Shown here piece after piece: positions 7,682-16,787 of a stretch of DNA of 64,000 bases (positions are counted from its first letter, which is position 1; the number at the start of each line of letters is the position of its first letter). The DNA is taken from positions 90,342-154,341 of the forward strand of contig CAJYJH010000078.1 in NCBI GenBank assembly GCA_913775265.1. The letters run 5' to 3'. The notes under the pieces were generated by a model. It was not told the origin of the DNA. It did no database searches and saw only the letters and a list, made by a program, of their open reading frames with translations. The translations under genes and the position numbers were made by a program. The DNA is from an uncultured Mucilaginibacter sp. (GTDB lineage Bacteria > Bacteroidota > Bacteroidia > Sphingobacteriales > Sphingobacteriaceae).

Positions 7682-9412
7682 ATGAGTGTAAAGCAAATTT
7701 ACCGTAGAGCGGGTGTAATAGTGGGTGGCGCATTACTGGCTACCGGCGTGTGGAGCTTTAGCGACGATCTTTTTCAGATATCAAAAAACCTGGATGTTTT
7801 TGCCTCGGTTTATAAAGAGGTAAACCTCAATTATGTAGATGACATTAACTCGGCCCAACTAGTTAAAACCGGGGTTGATGCCATGCTAAACGGTTTAGAC
7901 CCGTACACCGAGTTTGTACCCGAATCGGAAATTGAAGATTATAAGCTGCACTACGTAAGCACGCAGTATGGCGGCATTGGTACCGGCATATTTTCTCGCA
8001 ATGGCAAAGTGTATGTTTCTGAAGTGTTCGAGGGTTTTCCGGCACAAAAGGCTGACATTCGGGCCGGTGATCAGATCATTAAAATCAATGATATTGAACT
8101 TACTGCCCGTAACGGCGACCAGGTAAGCCAGCTGCTGAAAGGCAGCAAAGGCGCCGGCGTGAAGCTGATGATTAAGCGCGGCGACGAGCAGATTGAAAAA
8201 AGCCTCATCCGCGAAGAAATTAAACAGCCCAACGTATCATACTATGGTATGGTAGAGGGCAACATGGGCTATATTAAGCTGGATAAGTTTCTGGAAAACT
8301 CGGCTGATGAAGTAACTGCCGCTTTAACCAGCATCAAAAAAAATAATCCTAACGGTATCATCCTGGATTTACGCTCGAACGGTGGCGGTATTTTGCAAGA
8401 AGCTGTAAAAATTGTGAACCTGTTTGTTCCACGAGATGTAGAGGTGGTATCGCAAAAAGGGAAGATTAAAGAAAAGAATTTTACTTATCGTACCATCAAT
8501 ACGCCGCTGGAACCTAACCTGCCTTTGGTAGTACTGGTGAACGGCCGCTCAGCTTCGGCCTCAGAGATTGTAGCCGGTTCGCTGCAGGACCTGGATCGGG
8601 CTATTATTATCGGTCAGCGTAGTTATGGTAAAGGGCTGGTGCAGCAAACGTTTAGCTTGCCTTATAGCAGCCTGGTTAAAATTACCATTGCCAAATATTT
8701 TATCCCGTCGGGCCGTTGCGTGCAGGCGTTGGATTATGCCCACCGTAAAGATGATGGCAGCGTGCTAAAAATGGCCGATTCATCATTACATGAATATAAA
8801 ACCCGCGCGGGCAGGTCGGTATACGATGGTAGTGGTGTTTACCCTGATATTGCCATTAAACAGGAACGCTTTGCCGATGTTACCCAAACGCTGGTAGGCA
8901 AATATCTTATTTTTGATTACGCCAGTTTGTACCGCAGTACCCATCCTAAAATAAGCCCGGCCAAAAGCTTTAGTTTAAATGATGAAGAATACGCCGATTT
9001 TGTAAAATACCTGTCGGGCAAAAACTACAGCTACAGCACCGCCAGCGAAAAAATACTATCAGCTCTAAAAACCGAAGCTTCTAAAGACAAACAGTTTTCC
9101 GAATTACAGCCCGAACTGGAAGCGCTGAGAAGCAAATTATCCAGCACCAAAAAGAACGACTTGCAAGTACACAAACCTGAGATTAAACAGGTGCTCGAAA
9201 ACGAGATCGCCTCACGTTACTACTTTGAAAAAGGCCGCTACGAAGCTAATTTTAAATACGATAATGAGCTTGCGCAAGCGATAAAAACCATGCAGGATAA
9301 AATTCAGATTGCTGCTGTTTTAAAGGGTGAAGGTGTGTACAAGGTAATCGGTAAGCCGCAACTTACTTTAGCTGCCGCTAAACCAGCTGACGATAATAGC
9401 AATAAACAGTAG
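7682..9412 (+). CDS. S41 family C-terminal processing peptidase
   Basis: A 576-residue CtpA/Prc-like serine protease. An N-terminal hydrophobic segment (about 11-25) acts as signal or anchor, placing the protease in the periplasm. A PDZ domain spans about 90-170 (GGIGTGI... GDQIIKIND). The catalytic Ser lies in GRSASASEIVAG (about 288-298), and the general-base Lys is K317 in SYGKGLVQ. The C-terminal 180 residues are charged and helical. Such enzymes trim C-termini of periplasmic proteins or degrade damaged ones; the substrate here is unknown. It is monocistronic. Confidence 0.93.
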   Translation: MSVKQIYRRAGVIVGGALLATGVWSFSDDLFQISKNLDVFASVYKEVNLNYVDDINSAQLVKTGVDAMLNGLDPYTEFVPESEIEDYKLHYVSTQYGGIGTGIFSRNGKVYVSEVFEGFPAQKADIRAGDQIIKINDIELTARNGDQVSQLLKGSKGAGVKLMIKRGDEQIEKSLIREEIKQPNVSYYGMVEGNMGYIKLDKFLENSADEVTAALTSIKKNNPNGIILDLRSNGGGILQEAVKIVNLFVPRDVEVVSQKGKIKEKNFTYRTINTPLEPNLPLVVLVNGRSASASEIVAGSLQDLDRAIIIGQRSYGKGLVQQTFSLPYSSLVKITIAKYFIPSGRCVQALDYAHRKDDGSVLKMADSSLHEYKTRAGRSVYDGSGVYPDIAIKQERFADVTQTLVGKYLIFDYASLYRSTHPKISPAKSFSLNDEEYADFVKYLSGKNYSYSTASEKILSALKTEASKDKQFSELQPELEALRSKLSSTKKNDLQVHKPEIKQVLENEIASRYYFEKGRYEANFKYDNELAQAIKTMQDKIQIAAVLKGEGVYKVIGKPQLTLAAAKPADDNSNKQ

Positions 9413-9505
9413 TGGCTTATCTTAAAATTGTAACCAAACCGATACAATATATTTTTTAAACTTTGGGGCGGTGATGATTGTCATATTATCAAATTATTAG
9501 ATACT

Positions 9506-9991
9506 ATGAAAAAGTTCATCATTGCAGCAGCCATTTTAGTAAGTGGCCTTGCATACAATAACACAGCCGAAGCACAAGTAAGAGTAAATGTAAACATTGG
9601 CAGCCAGCCAGACTGGGGACCTGCCGGGTATGATTACGTAAATTATTACTATATGCCCGATATTGATGCATATTATTCGGTGCCTGATCGCGAGTATATT
9701 TATTTTAATAATAACCGCTGGATACACGCCCGGAGCCTGCCATCACGCTATGGTAACTTTAACCCATACAACAGTTATAAAGTAGTAATTAACGACCGTA
9801 ATCCATGGGAGCGTAACAATGTATACCGCAGCCGTTATGCCCAATACCGTGGTCGCCATGATCAGGTGATTATAAAAAATGCCAAAATCAAATACAAAGG
9901 TGATAATGGTAAACACAAAGGATGGGATAAAGGCCCAGGTCGTGGACATGACCGTGACGATCGTGGCCGTGGTCACGGAAGATGGAACTAA
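9506..9991 (+). CDS. Small secreted basic protein, unknown function
   Basis: A 161-residue protein with a clear Sec signal peptide (MKKFIIAAAILVSGLAYNNTAEAQ, cut after AEA). The mature part is rich in Tyr and Asn (YDYVNYYYMPDIDAYYSVP, a Tyr-rich motif seen in Bacteroidota secreted proteins). Its last 40 residues are dense in Gly, Lys, Arg, His and Asp (KGWDKGPGRGHDRDDRGRG), a low-complexity tail. No enzyme motif is seen. It is probably a periplasmic or surface-associated structural protein, but no function is claimed. It ends at a strong hairpin at 10008-10048. Confidence 0.8.
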   Translation: MKKFIIAAAILVSGLAYNNTAEAQVRVNVNIGSQPDWGPAGYDYVNYYYMPDIDAYYSVPDREYIYFNNNRWIHARSLPSRYGNFNPYNSYKVVINDRNPWERNNVYRSRYAQYRGRHDQVIIKNAKIKYKGDNGKHKGWDKGPGRGHDRDDRGRGHGRWN

Positions 9992-10007
9992 ATTTTTAAA
10001 ACATAAT

Positions 10008-10048
10008 AAAACGAGAAAGCCGCTTTTGATAAGCGGCTTTCTCGTTTT
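10008..10048. terminator. Strong bidirectional terminator hairpin
   Basis: The AAACGAGAAAGCCGCTT arm is perfectly complementary to AAGCGGCTTTCTCGTTT across a 5-base loop, with flanking A and T runs. It ends the small secreted protein gene. Confidence 0.85.
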
Positions 10049-10049
10049 A

Positions 10050-10104
10050 TATAAACCGGTGCAGTAGTGCTATAGCTTTAATAGCACTACTGCACCGGTT
10101 TATA
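10050..10104. repeat. Perfect 24-bp inverted repeat spanning the end of the oligopeptidase gene
   Basis: Arms 10050-10073 and 10081-10104 are exactly complementary (begin TATAAACCGGTGCAG) with a 7-base loop AGCTTTA. The right arm contains the last codons (YKPVQ) and the TAG stop of the leftward prolyl oligopeptidase gene. It probably acts as its terminator, back to back with the hairpin at 10008-10048. Confidence 0.9.
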
Positions 10105-12216
10105 ATTAACACCCATGTTGGCAAACATAAATGCCCATTTATCAGTTTCCTGCCCGATGATTTGCGCGGTTGATCGGCCGGCACCATGCCCGGCATTAGT
10201 TTCAATACGGATTAAGGTAGGGGCCGTGCCTTGCTGAGACTCTTGTAAGCGTGCAGCAAATTTAAACGAGTGAGCCGGTACCACGCGGTCGTCATGATCG
10301 GCCGTGGTTACCAAAGTAGCGGGGTAGCTGGCTGGTTTTAGTGCATGATAGGGCGAGTAGTGATATAAGTAATTAAACATTTCTTCACTTTCTTCGGCCG
10401 TGCCATAATCATAGGCCCAGCCGGCACCTGCGGTAAATTTGTTATATCGCAACATATCTAACACCCCTACCGCCGGGAAGGCTACTTTGCATAAGTCGGG
10501 GCGCTGGGTGATAGTAGCACCCACCAATAACCCACCGTTAGAGCCGCCGGCAATGGCCAGATAATCTTTAGATGTATATTTATTTTTGATGAGGTACTCG
10601 GCTGCCGCAATAAAGTCGTCAAATACGTTTTGCTTACGGAGTTTGGTACCGGCTTTATGCCAGGTTTCGCCGTATTCGCCGCCGCCACGCAGGTTAGGTA
10701 CGGCGTAAATACCGCCTTGCTCCAGCAGTACAATATTACTGGTGCTAAAAGCAGGGGTGAGGCTTACCCCAAAGCCACCATAGGCATACAGCAAAGTTGG
10801 ATTATGCCCGTTTAGCACCGTTCCCTTTTTATAGGTGATTATCATGGGGATGGTGGTACGATCTTTTGATTTATAGAACACTTGTTTGGACTCGTACAGC
10901 TCCGGATTAAACTGTACGCCCGATTTTTTATAAATCTCTGATTGCCCTGTTGCAACGTTATATTTAAAAATAGTGGGCGGATAAGTATAAGAGGTAAACG
11001 TATAGTATATCTCCTTTTCCTCCTTTTTAGCGCTGAAGCCAGATGCTGTACCTACTGAGGGTAAAGTAACGGCATGTTCCATTTTGCCATTCATATCATA
11101 CTGCTGTATAAAGGTGGTCGCGTCTTTTAAATAATGGGCAAACAGCTTTCCGCCGGCGGTTGATACTTCAAGTACATCTTTACTTTTAGGGATGATATTT
11201 TTCCAGTTACCCGAATGCGGATTAGCCGCATCAACGGTAACCAGCCGATAGGTTGGTGCATACAAATTGGTGTAGATGTATAATGTGCTGCCTACGTTAT
11301 CTATCACCACATGCACATTGTCCGTGTTATCTACAATGTTTACAATGGAACTGTTAGGCTGGCTCAAATCCTGAATATATAATTCGTTGCCGGTGGTAGA
11401 GTTGGCCGCAGTGATAACCAGGTAACGCTCATCTTCGGTCAAGTAAGCACCAATGTAACGGCGGGGTGTTTGTTCGCCACCAAAAACAAGTTTATCCTGG
11501 CTTTGCGGTGTTCCTAACTTATGATAATATAGTTTGTGATGCTGTGTCATACCCGAGAGCTGACTGGCATCTTTTGGTTTATCATAACTGCTATAATAAA
11601 AGCCATCATTTCCTTTCCAGGCAATACCCGAAAATTTGATGTCTTTTAAGGTATCGCCAATCTGGCTTTTATCAGATGCCTTAATCACCACAGCATTGGT
11701 CCAATCCGACCCACCTGCCGAAAGCTGATAGGCAGCCAAACTCCCATCTTTGCTAAAGCCAATATTAGCCATTGAGGTAGTACCGTCTTCCGAAAATTTA
11801 TTGGGGTCTAAAAATACTTCGGGCTGTCCACCGACAGCTTGGCGGTATAACACGGCCTGGCTTTGCAGGCCATCGTTTTTATAAAAATAGGTATAAGCGC
11901 CTTCTTTAAAAGGGGCACTGTATTTTTCATAATTCCATAAAGTTTCCAGCCGCTTGCGAATAGTTTCACGGTAGGGTACTTGGTTTAGATAGCTTTGTGT
12001 TACCTTATTTTGAGCAACTACCCATGCCTTGGTATTTTCGGCCCGGTCGTCTTCCAGCCAGCGGTAGGGGTCGGCAACGGTGGTGTTAAAGTAAGTATCG
12101 TTAACCGTTTCTTTTTGGGTCTGAGGGTATGCAGGTGTTTTAATATTCATAGTTTGCGCATAGCATAGGCTGCAAGTTAAATAAGCAGTCCAGAATAAAC
12201 AGCTTGTTTTTTTCAT
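10087..12216 (-). CDS. Prolyl oligopeptidase family protein (S9A)
   Basis: A 709-residue serine peptidase with a signal peptide ending CYAQ at about residue 21, so it is periplasmic. An N-terminal beta-propeller (about 30-430) precedes an alpha/beta-hydrolase domain. The catalytic triad is visible: Ser in GGSNGGLL (about 558), Asp in DHDDRV (about 642), His in NAGHGAG (about 676). S9A enzymes cleave short peptides after proline. The stop codon lies inside a perfect inverted repeat that probably terminates the transcript. A single-gene unit. Substrate preference is from the family, not from this sequence. Confidence 0.94.
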   Translation of the reverse strand: MKKTSCLFWTAYLTCSLCYAQTMNIKTPAYPQTQKETVNDTYFNTTVADPYRWLEDDRAENTKAWVVAQNKVTQSYLNQVPYRETIRKRLETLWNYEKYSAPFKEGAYTYFYKNDGLQSQAVLYRQAVGGQPEVFLDPNKFSEDGTTSMANIGFSKDGSLAAYQLSAGGSDWTNAVVIKASDKSQIGDTLKDIKFSGIAWKGNDGFYYSSYDKPKDASQLSGMTQHHKLYYHKLGTPQSQDKLVFGGEQTPRRYIGAYLTEDERYLVITAANSTTGNELYIQDLSQPNSSIVNIVDNTDNVHVVIDNVGSTLYIYTNLYAPTYRLVTVDAANPHSGNWKNIIPKSKDVLEVSTAGGKLFAHYLKDATTFIQQYDMNGKMEHAVTLPSVGTASGFSAKKEEKEIYYTFTSYTYPPTIFKYNVATGQSEIYKKSGVQFNPELYESKQVFYKSKDRTTIPMIITYKKGTVLNGHNPTLLYAYGGFGVSLTPAFSTSNIVLLEQGGIYAVPNLRGGGEYGETWHKAGTKLRKQNVFDDFIAAAEYLIKNKYTSKDYLAIAGGSNGGLLVGATITQRPDLCKVAFPAVGVLDMLRYNKFTAGAGWAYDYGTAEESEEMFNYLYHYSPYHALKPASYPATLVTTADHDDRVVPAHSFKFAARLQESQQGTAPTLIRIETNAGHGAGRSTAQIIGQETDKWAFMFANMGVNYKPVQ

Positions 12217-12333
12217 CAGTACAGCAATTTGACTAAAAGTTGATGGGCTATAAAAGGTAAAACGCTAATTAAGCAAATTTCGATATAAGCGCAAACAACA
12301 TAGCTATTGCTTTAAAGAGTGAAAGGAGCAGAG

Positions 12334-12846
12334 CTATGCCTTAAACGCAGCATACACGTGCTCGTCCATTACTTCGCCGCGTTTAATAATACATTTACGC
12401 AATACACCCTGCTTTTCATAACCGGCTTTTTCAAGTACCCGCATTGATTTGGGGTTGGCGCTTAACACGCCGGCTTGTATACAAATCAAATCCAGGTTAG
12501 CAAGGGCGTAGTCAGTCATGAGTTTTACGGCTTGGGGCATAATGCCTTGGCCCCAAAAATCTTCACTAAGCCAATAGCCAATCAAAGCTGTTTTGCGGTA
12601 AACATCATGCCTGAACTCCAGGCCTACACCGCCAATAGCTTTTCCGTCTATGGTGATGGCAAAATTGCTTACCGGACCAGGATTTTGTAACTGGCTGTTT
12701 AACCAGCTAACAGCATCGGGCAAGGTATACGGGAATGGGAAGCGGTCTAATAAATAAGCGCTTACATTAAAATTATTGGCATGCTGCTGTAACGATAAAG
12801 CATCGTCGGGCTGCCACGGCGCATCATAAAGCCTGATCCTGTTAAT
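12334..12846 (-). CDS. GNAT N-acetyltransferase, RimJ-like, uncertain start
   Basis: The frame encodes the RimJ/RimL type of GNAT fold: WQPDDALSLQQHANN, FPFPYT, AITIDGKAIGGVGL, IGYWLSEDFWGQGIM and NPKSMRVLEKAGYE, the last two being the acetyl-CoA-binding and family-end motifs. The first usable start, TTG at 12721-12723, would remove about 40 conserved N-terminal residues. Upstream in frame there is no ATG, GTG or TTG before the stop at 12886-12888. I place the start at a tentative ATT (12844-12846). An ATG about 10 bases further upstream is out of frame, so a frameshift or a rare start codon is possible. The substrate is unknown. Confidence 0.7.
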   Translation of the reverse strand: MNRIRLYDAPWQPDDALSLQQHANNFNVSAYLLDRFPFPYTLPDAVSWLNSQLQNPGPVSNFAITIDGKAIGGVGLEFRHDVYRKTALIGYWLSEDFWGQGIMPQAVKLMTDYALANLDLICIQAGVLSANPKSMRVLEKAGYEKQGVLRKCIIKRGEVMDEHVYAAFKA

Positions 12847-12938
12847 TCCATTACGTAAAAATACTATTGTAAAAGGTGAAAAGCTTTATCCTACAGCAAT
12901 TGACCTTATATTTAGCCTGCTATTGTTTACTCCATTGT

Positions 12939-15368
12939 ATGAAAAAAATCCTTACGCTATACCTTGCGCTATCTGCCGGTAGCTTATATGCTCAAAAGCT
13001 GGAAAAGCTAACCGTCGAAAAAATAATGCGTGACCCTAAATGGATGGGTACCTCACCCGAAAACATCCGTTGGAGTGACGACAGTAAGAAAGTTTATTTT
13101 AACTGGAATCCTGACAACGCCGACCGGAGCGTGATGTATGCCATCACTACCGGCAACTACAAACCTCAAAAAGTAAGCTTAGACGAACGCAAGGCTCTTA
13201 GTGGCAATGGCGTTTGGAATAAAAGGCATACTGTTAAGCTTTTTGAACGGAACGGTGATATTTTCTTGTCGGACGTGAAGTCGGGCTTGGTTAAGCCTTT
13301 GGCTACTACTACCGATCGTGAAAGTAACCCAACATTTAGTGCCGACGAAACGCTGGCTTTGTTTATGCATAACGATAACTTTTACAGCATAAAGCTGAAC
13401 ACCGGCGAGCTCAGTCAACTCACTAATTTTACGCGTACCGGTGCAATAGCCAACAGTACAGCTTTTGCAGGAGCTCGCGGCGGAGCAGGACGTATGGGGG
13501 CCAACGCGCAGCAAAATGCTTCATCGGGCAATGCACAAGAACGTTGGTTACGCAATGAGCAAACGGAGTTGTTTGAAGTCATTAGGGAAAAAGAAAAAAA
13601 TGATCGGCTGGATGCTGCCGAGCGTAAAGCCTTGCAACCGAAGGCACTTAAGGCTATTGCTATTGGCGATCAATCGCTGAGTTACGTTCAACTAAGTCCT
13701 GATAGCCGGTATATCACTTATCGATTAATTAAGTTGGCTGATGGTGCCAAAATTACTCAGGTACCTGCGTATGTAACTGCTTCGGGGTATACTGAAGATA
13801 TTCCGAACCGAACCAAAGTTGGTAGTCCGCAACCCACTTCGCAGTCGTTTATTTACGACAGGCAACGCGATACGGTTTATGCCATATCTACCAAAGAAAT
13901 ACCCGGCATTAAAGATCTACCCGATTATGTAAAGGATTACCCTAAACAACTGGAAGAGCGTACCAAACTAAACGAAGATCGTAAGGTAGTGGTACAGGGG
14001 CCTATCTGGAGTGATAACGGTAAATATGCGGTGGCAATAGTTACATCGCAAGATAATAAAGACCGCTGGATCATGAAACTTGATCCGGCTACCGGTCAGT
14101 TAAGTTTGTTAGACCGCCAGCGTGACGAAGCCTGGATAGGCGGCCCGGGCATTAGCGGTGGTGGCTTTACATCGGGCAGTACTGGTTGGTTAGACAATAC
14201 TCATTTCTATTTTCAAAGCGAAGCAACAGGCTATTCACATATCTACTTGGTAGATGTAACCACCGGAGCCAAAAAGCAACTGACCAGCGGTAAATGGGAA
14301 GTGTCGGATTTGTATTTGTCTAACGATCAAAAATATTTCTATTTTACCGGCAACATAGAACATCCGGGCATAGCGCATTATTACCGTTTGCCAGTTGCGG
14401 GAGGTTCACCGGTAAAATTAACCGGCATGAAGGGCGGGAACGAAGTAACCTTATCGCCCGATGAAAAATGGCTGGCTGTCCGTTACTCTTACGCTAACAA
14501 GCCCTGGGAGTTATATATGCAGCCCAATAAGCCAGGTGCTAAAGCAGTCAAGGTTACCCAATCAACCTCCGCCGAGTTTAACTCATATACCTGGCGCGAT
14601 CCGGAGATGGTGACGTTTAAAAACCGTTATGGCAGCGACGTTTATGCTCGTGTGTATACGCCTAAAGTACCCCATCCAGCCAAGCCTGCTGTGGTATTTG
14701 TGCATGGCGCCGGCTATTTGCAAAATGTGCATTACTGGTGGAGTTCTTATTTCAGAGAGTATATGTTCAATAACTTATTGGCTGATAACGGATACACCGT
14801 AATTGATATTGATTATACCGGGAGTGCTGGCTATGGCCGTAACTGGCGTACAGGTATATACCGCCATATGGGTGGTAAAGACCTGGACGACCAGGTGGAT
14901 GGTATCAAATATCTGGTAGAAAAATATGGTGTAAACCCGAAACATGTAGGTATGTACGGCGGCTCGTACGGCGGCTTTATGACCTTGATGGCGCTGTTTA
15001 CCCAGCCTGATGTAGTGGCTACCGGGGCAGCTTTACGTTCTGTAACGGATTGGGCGCATTATAATCATGGTTACACATCAAACATCCTGAACGAGCCGTT
15101 TACTGATGAAAAGGCTTATAAACAAAGTTCGCCTATTAATTTTGCCAATGGATTGAAGGGTAAGCTATTGATGTGCCATGGTATGGTAGACGTTAATGTG
15201 AATTACCAGGATATTGTCCGTTTGTCGCAAAAGCTGATCGAGTTGCATAAAGACAATTGGGAACTGGCTTCGTACCCGGTGGAAGATCACGGCTTTGTGC
15301 AGCCCAGCAGTTGGACAGATGAATATAAGCGTATTTATAAGTTGTTTGAAGAAACACTGAAGCAGTAG
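12939..15368 (+). CDS. S9 family peptidase, DPP IV-like
   Basis: An 809-residue exported serine peptidase. The start at ATG 12939 gives a clean signal peptide (MKKILTLYLALSAGSLYAQ); an in-frame start 63 bases upstream would put extra residues before it. A long beta-propeller domain is followed by the hydrolase domain with Ser in YGGSYGGF (about 676), Asp in GMVDVNVN (about 751) and His in EDHGF (about 784). This resembles dipeptidyl peptidase IV or acylaminoacyl-peptidase types. It is divergent from the GNAT gene and ends at a strong terminator. It is not in one operon with the other S9 gene at 10087. Confidence 0.93.
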   Translation: MKKILTLYLALSAGSLYAQKLEKLTVEKIMRDPKWMGTSPENIRWSDDSKKVYFNWNPDNADRSVMYAITTGNYKPQKVSLDERKALSGNGVWNKRHTVKLFERNGDIFLSDVKSGLVKPLATTTDRESNPTFSADETLALFMHNDNFYSIKLNTGELSQLTNFTRTGAIANSTAFAGARGGAGRMGANAQQNASSGNAQERWLRNEQTELFEVIREKEKNDRLDAAERKALQPKALKAIAIGDQSLSYVQLSPDSRYITYRLIKLADGAKITQVPAYVTASGYTEDIPNRTKVGSPQPTSQSFIYDRQRDTVYAISTKEIPGIKDLPDYVKDYPKQLEERTKLNEDRKVVVQGPIWSDNGKYAVAIVTSQDNKDRWIMKLDPATGQLSLLDRQRDEAWIGGPGISGGGFTSGSTGWLDNTHFYFQSEATGYSHIYLVDVTTGAKKQLTSGKWEVSDLYLSNDQKYFYFTGNIEHPGIAHYYRLPVAGGSPVKLTGMKGGNEVTLSPDEKWLAVRYSYANKPWELYMQPNKPGAKAVKVTQSTSAEFNSYTWRDPEMVTFKNRYGSDVYARVYTPKVPHPAKPAVVFVHGAGYLQNVHYWWSSYFREYMFNNLLADNGYTVIDIDYTGSAGYGRNWRTGIYRHMGGKDLDDQVDGIKYLVEKYGVNPKHVGMYGGSYGGFMTLMALFTQPDVVATGAALRSVTDWAHYNHGYTSNILNEPFTDEKAYKQSSPINFANGLKGKLLMCHGMVDVNVNYQDIVRLSQKLIELHKDNWELASYPVEDHGFVQPSSWTDEYKRIYKLFEETLKQ

Positions 15369-15395
15369 TTAAGGAATATTTGATACAAACAACAC

Positions 15396-15436
15396 AAAGC
15401 GCCTTTTGCCTCATAATAGCAAAAGGCGCTTTTTTA
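15396..15436. terminator. Terminator between convergent genes
   Basis: The AAAGCGCCTTTTGC/GCAAAAGGCGCTTT stem has a 9-base loop followed by T residues. It serves the rightward S9 gene and, with the A-run, probably the leftward neighbour too. Confidence 0.85.
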
Positions 15437-15441
15437 TGAAA

Positions 15442-15951
15442 TTACATTTCCCACTCAACCGACCGCAGGGCGCTTACAATGCCATTAATGCAGTTGTTTA
15501 CATTAGTCATGCTCTTAACAGGGAAGGGCGTTACAGCAATATGTTCTACAGAGGTCATATTGGCTATTTTAATTGCTTCGCGGGCATATTTCTCTATAGC
15601 TTTTAAAGAGATAATGATAACCCGGGGATGCATTTCAGATAGGCGCTCTGCTAACGGCTGTACACCTTCCTGCCGGGCTTTGCGTTGCTCGGGTGGTGGC
15701 AAGGTTTTAATGGGTACTTTACTTAGGTTTTCAAAGTAAGCACCTATCTCTTTAAAAAAAGCTAAAAACTCGTCGTCGCTGTTAAAATCACCGAACACTT
15801 GGGTAAAAGCTTCTTTTACTGCCTTATACATATTAGAATTTTTCAGGTAGAAGTATCTGTCTTTTACAGGCAATCCATCTGCAATAAATAAGATTGTAAT
15901 ATCATCAGGCTTGTATTTAGCTTTTAGCGCTTGTAGTTCAGCAAATTCCAT
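15442..15951 (-). CDS. Uracil-DNA glycosylase-superfamily-like protein
   Basis: A 169-residue cytoplasmic protein. The segments ILFIADGLPVKDRYFY near residue 20-35, SNMYKAVKEAFTQVF, and a later PRVIIISLKAIEKYAREA resemble the fold of UDG-superfamily proteins, where the first strand has a G-x-P signature. The catalytic Asp/Asn and His motifs of active glycosylases are not clear, so enzymatic activity is doubtful. The gene stands alone between a convergent S9 peptidase and a divergent ahpC. The family call is a guess from pattern only; otherwise it is a conserved hypothetical. Confidence 0.5.
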   Translation of the reverse strand: MEFAELQALKAKYKPDDITILFIADGLPVKDRYFYLKNSNMYKAVKEAFTQVFGDFNSDDEFLAFFKEIGAYFENLSKVPIKTLPPPEQRKARQEGVQPLAERLSEMHPRVIIISLKAIEKYAREAIKIANMTSVEHIAVTPFPVKSMTNVNNCINGIVSALRSVEWEM

Positions 15952-16074
15952 GATGATGGATTAGCAAAATGTAAGCCATGATAACACGATTGGTGGCTAT
16001 ATCAGTTCTTGATATGTATAGATAAATCCTATAGGGTATTGATTAATAAAATACTGGTAAAAAATTAAGTTAGT

Positions 16075-16082
16075 TATATTTG
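16075..16082 (+). promoter_or_regulatory. ahpC promoter -7 element
   Basis: TATATTTG matches TAnnTTTG, 25 bases before the ahpC start codon. The -33 TTTG element is weak. Confidence 0.55.
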
Positions 16083-16107
16083 TGAAAATTATAACAAATA
16101 ACACATT

Positions 16108-16653
16108 ATGATAACAGTTGGTGAAAAATTCCCATCATTTAATAAAAAAGCTGTAGTAAGCATCGAAAAAGGTAAAGAATTTGAAGATATCACTTCAGAT
16201 TTTTTAGCTAACGATGATAACGTTTGGACGGTAATGTTCTGGTGGCCAAAAGATTTCACTTTTGTTTGTCCTACCGAGATTGCTGAGTTTAACAAAAACT
16301 ATGGCGAGTTCCGCGACCGCGAGACCCGATTAATTGGTGCTTCTACCGATTCTGAATTTGTACACGCAGCCTGGAGAACACACCACGATGACCTGCGCGA
16401 CCTGAAATTCCCTATGTTGGCTGATACTTCAAAATCATTAGCTGAGGACTTAGGTATTCTAGAGCCAACCGAAAAAATTGCTTATCGTGCTACTTTCATC
16501 ATCGATCCTACAGGTGTTGTACGTTGGGTATGTGTTAACGACCTGAATGTAGGCCGTAACGTTAAAGAAGTTTTACGTGTATTAGACGGTTTACAAACTG
16601 ACGAGCTTTGCCCATGTAACTGGGAAAAAGGTCAGGAAACTTTAACTGTATAA
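16108..16653 (+). CDS. ahpC: Peroxiredoxin, AhpC type
   Basis: A 181-residue thiol peroxidase reducing peroxides in the cytoplasm. The peroxidatic Cys is C54 in FTFVCPTEIAEF. Near the C-terminus are Cys168 and Cys170 (ELCPCNW), as in AhpC of the mycobacterial type, which uses extra Cys and AhpD instead of AhpF. That fits the next gene, an AhpD-like protein. It has its own terminator at 16664-16697, so the second gene is expressed by readthrough or a separate promoter. Expected to be induced by peroxide in other bacteria; no OxyR site is identified here. Confidence 0.92.
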   Translation: MITVGEKFPSFNKKAVVSIEKGKEFEDITSDFLANDDNVWTVMFWWPKDFTFVCPTEIAEFNKNYGEFRDRETRLIGASTDSEFVHAAWRTHHDDLRDLKFPMLADTSKSLAEDLGILEPTEKIAYRATFIIDPTGVVRWVCVNDLNVGRNVKEVLRVLDGLQTDELCPCNWEKGQETLTV

Positions 16654-16663
16654 GTAACTTATA

Positions 16664-16697
16664 AAAATCCCCGTATTTAATCCTACGGGGATTTTTG
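16664..16697 (+). terminator. Terminator after ahpC
   Basis: AATCCCCGTA/TACGGGGATT stem followed by a T-run. Confidence 0.8.
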
Positions 16698-16787
16698 TTT
16701 CTAAACCACATTGTTTAAAAACAAGCTAAGCCAAGAGCAGTCGCTTATTTAAAATGCACTTGCTTAGCAACAAGATCAAAAACCAAA

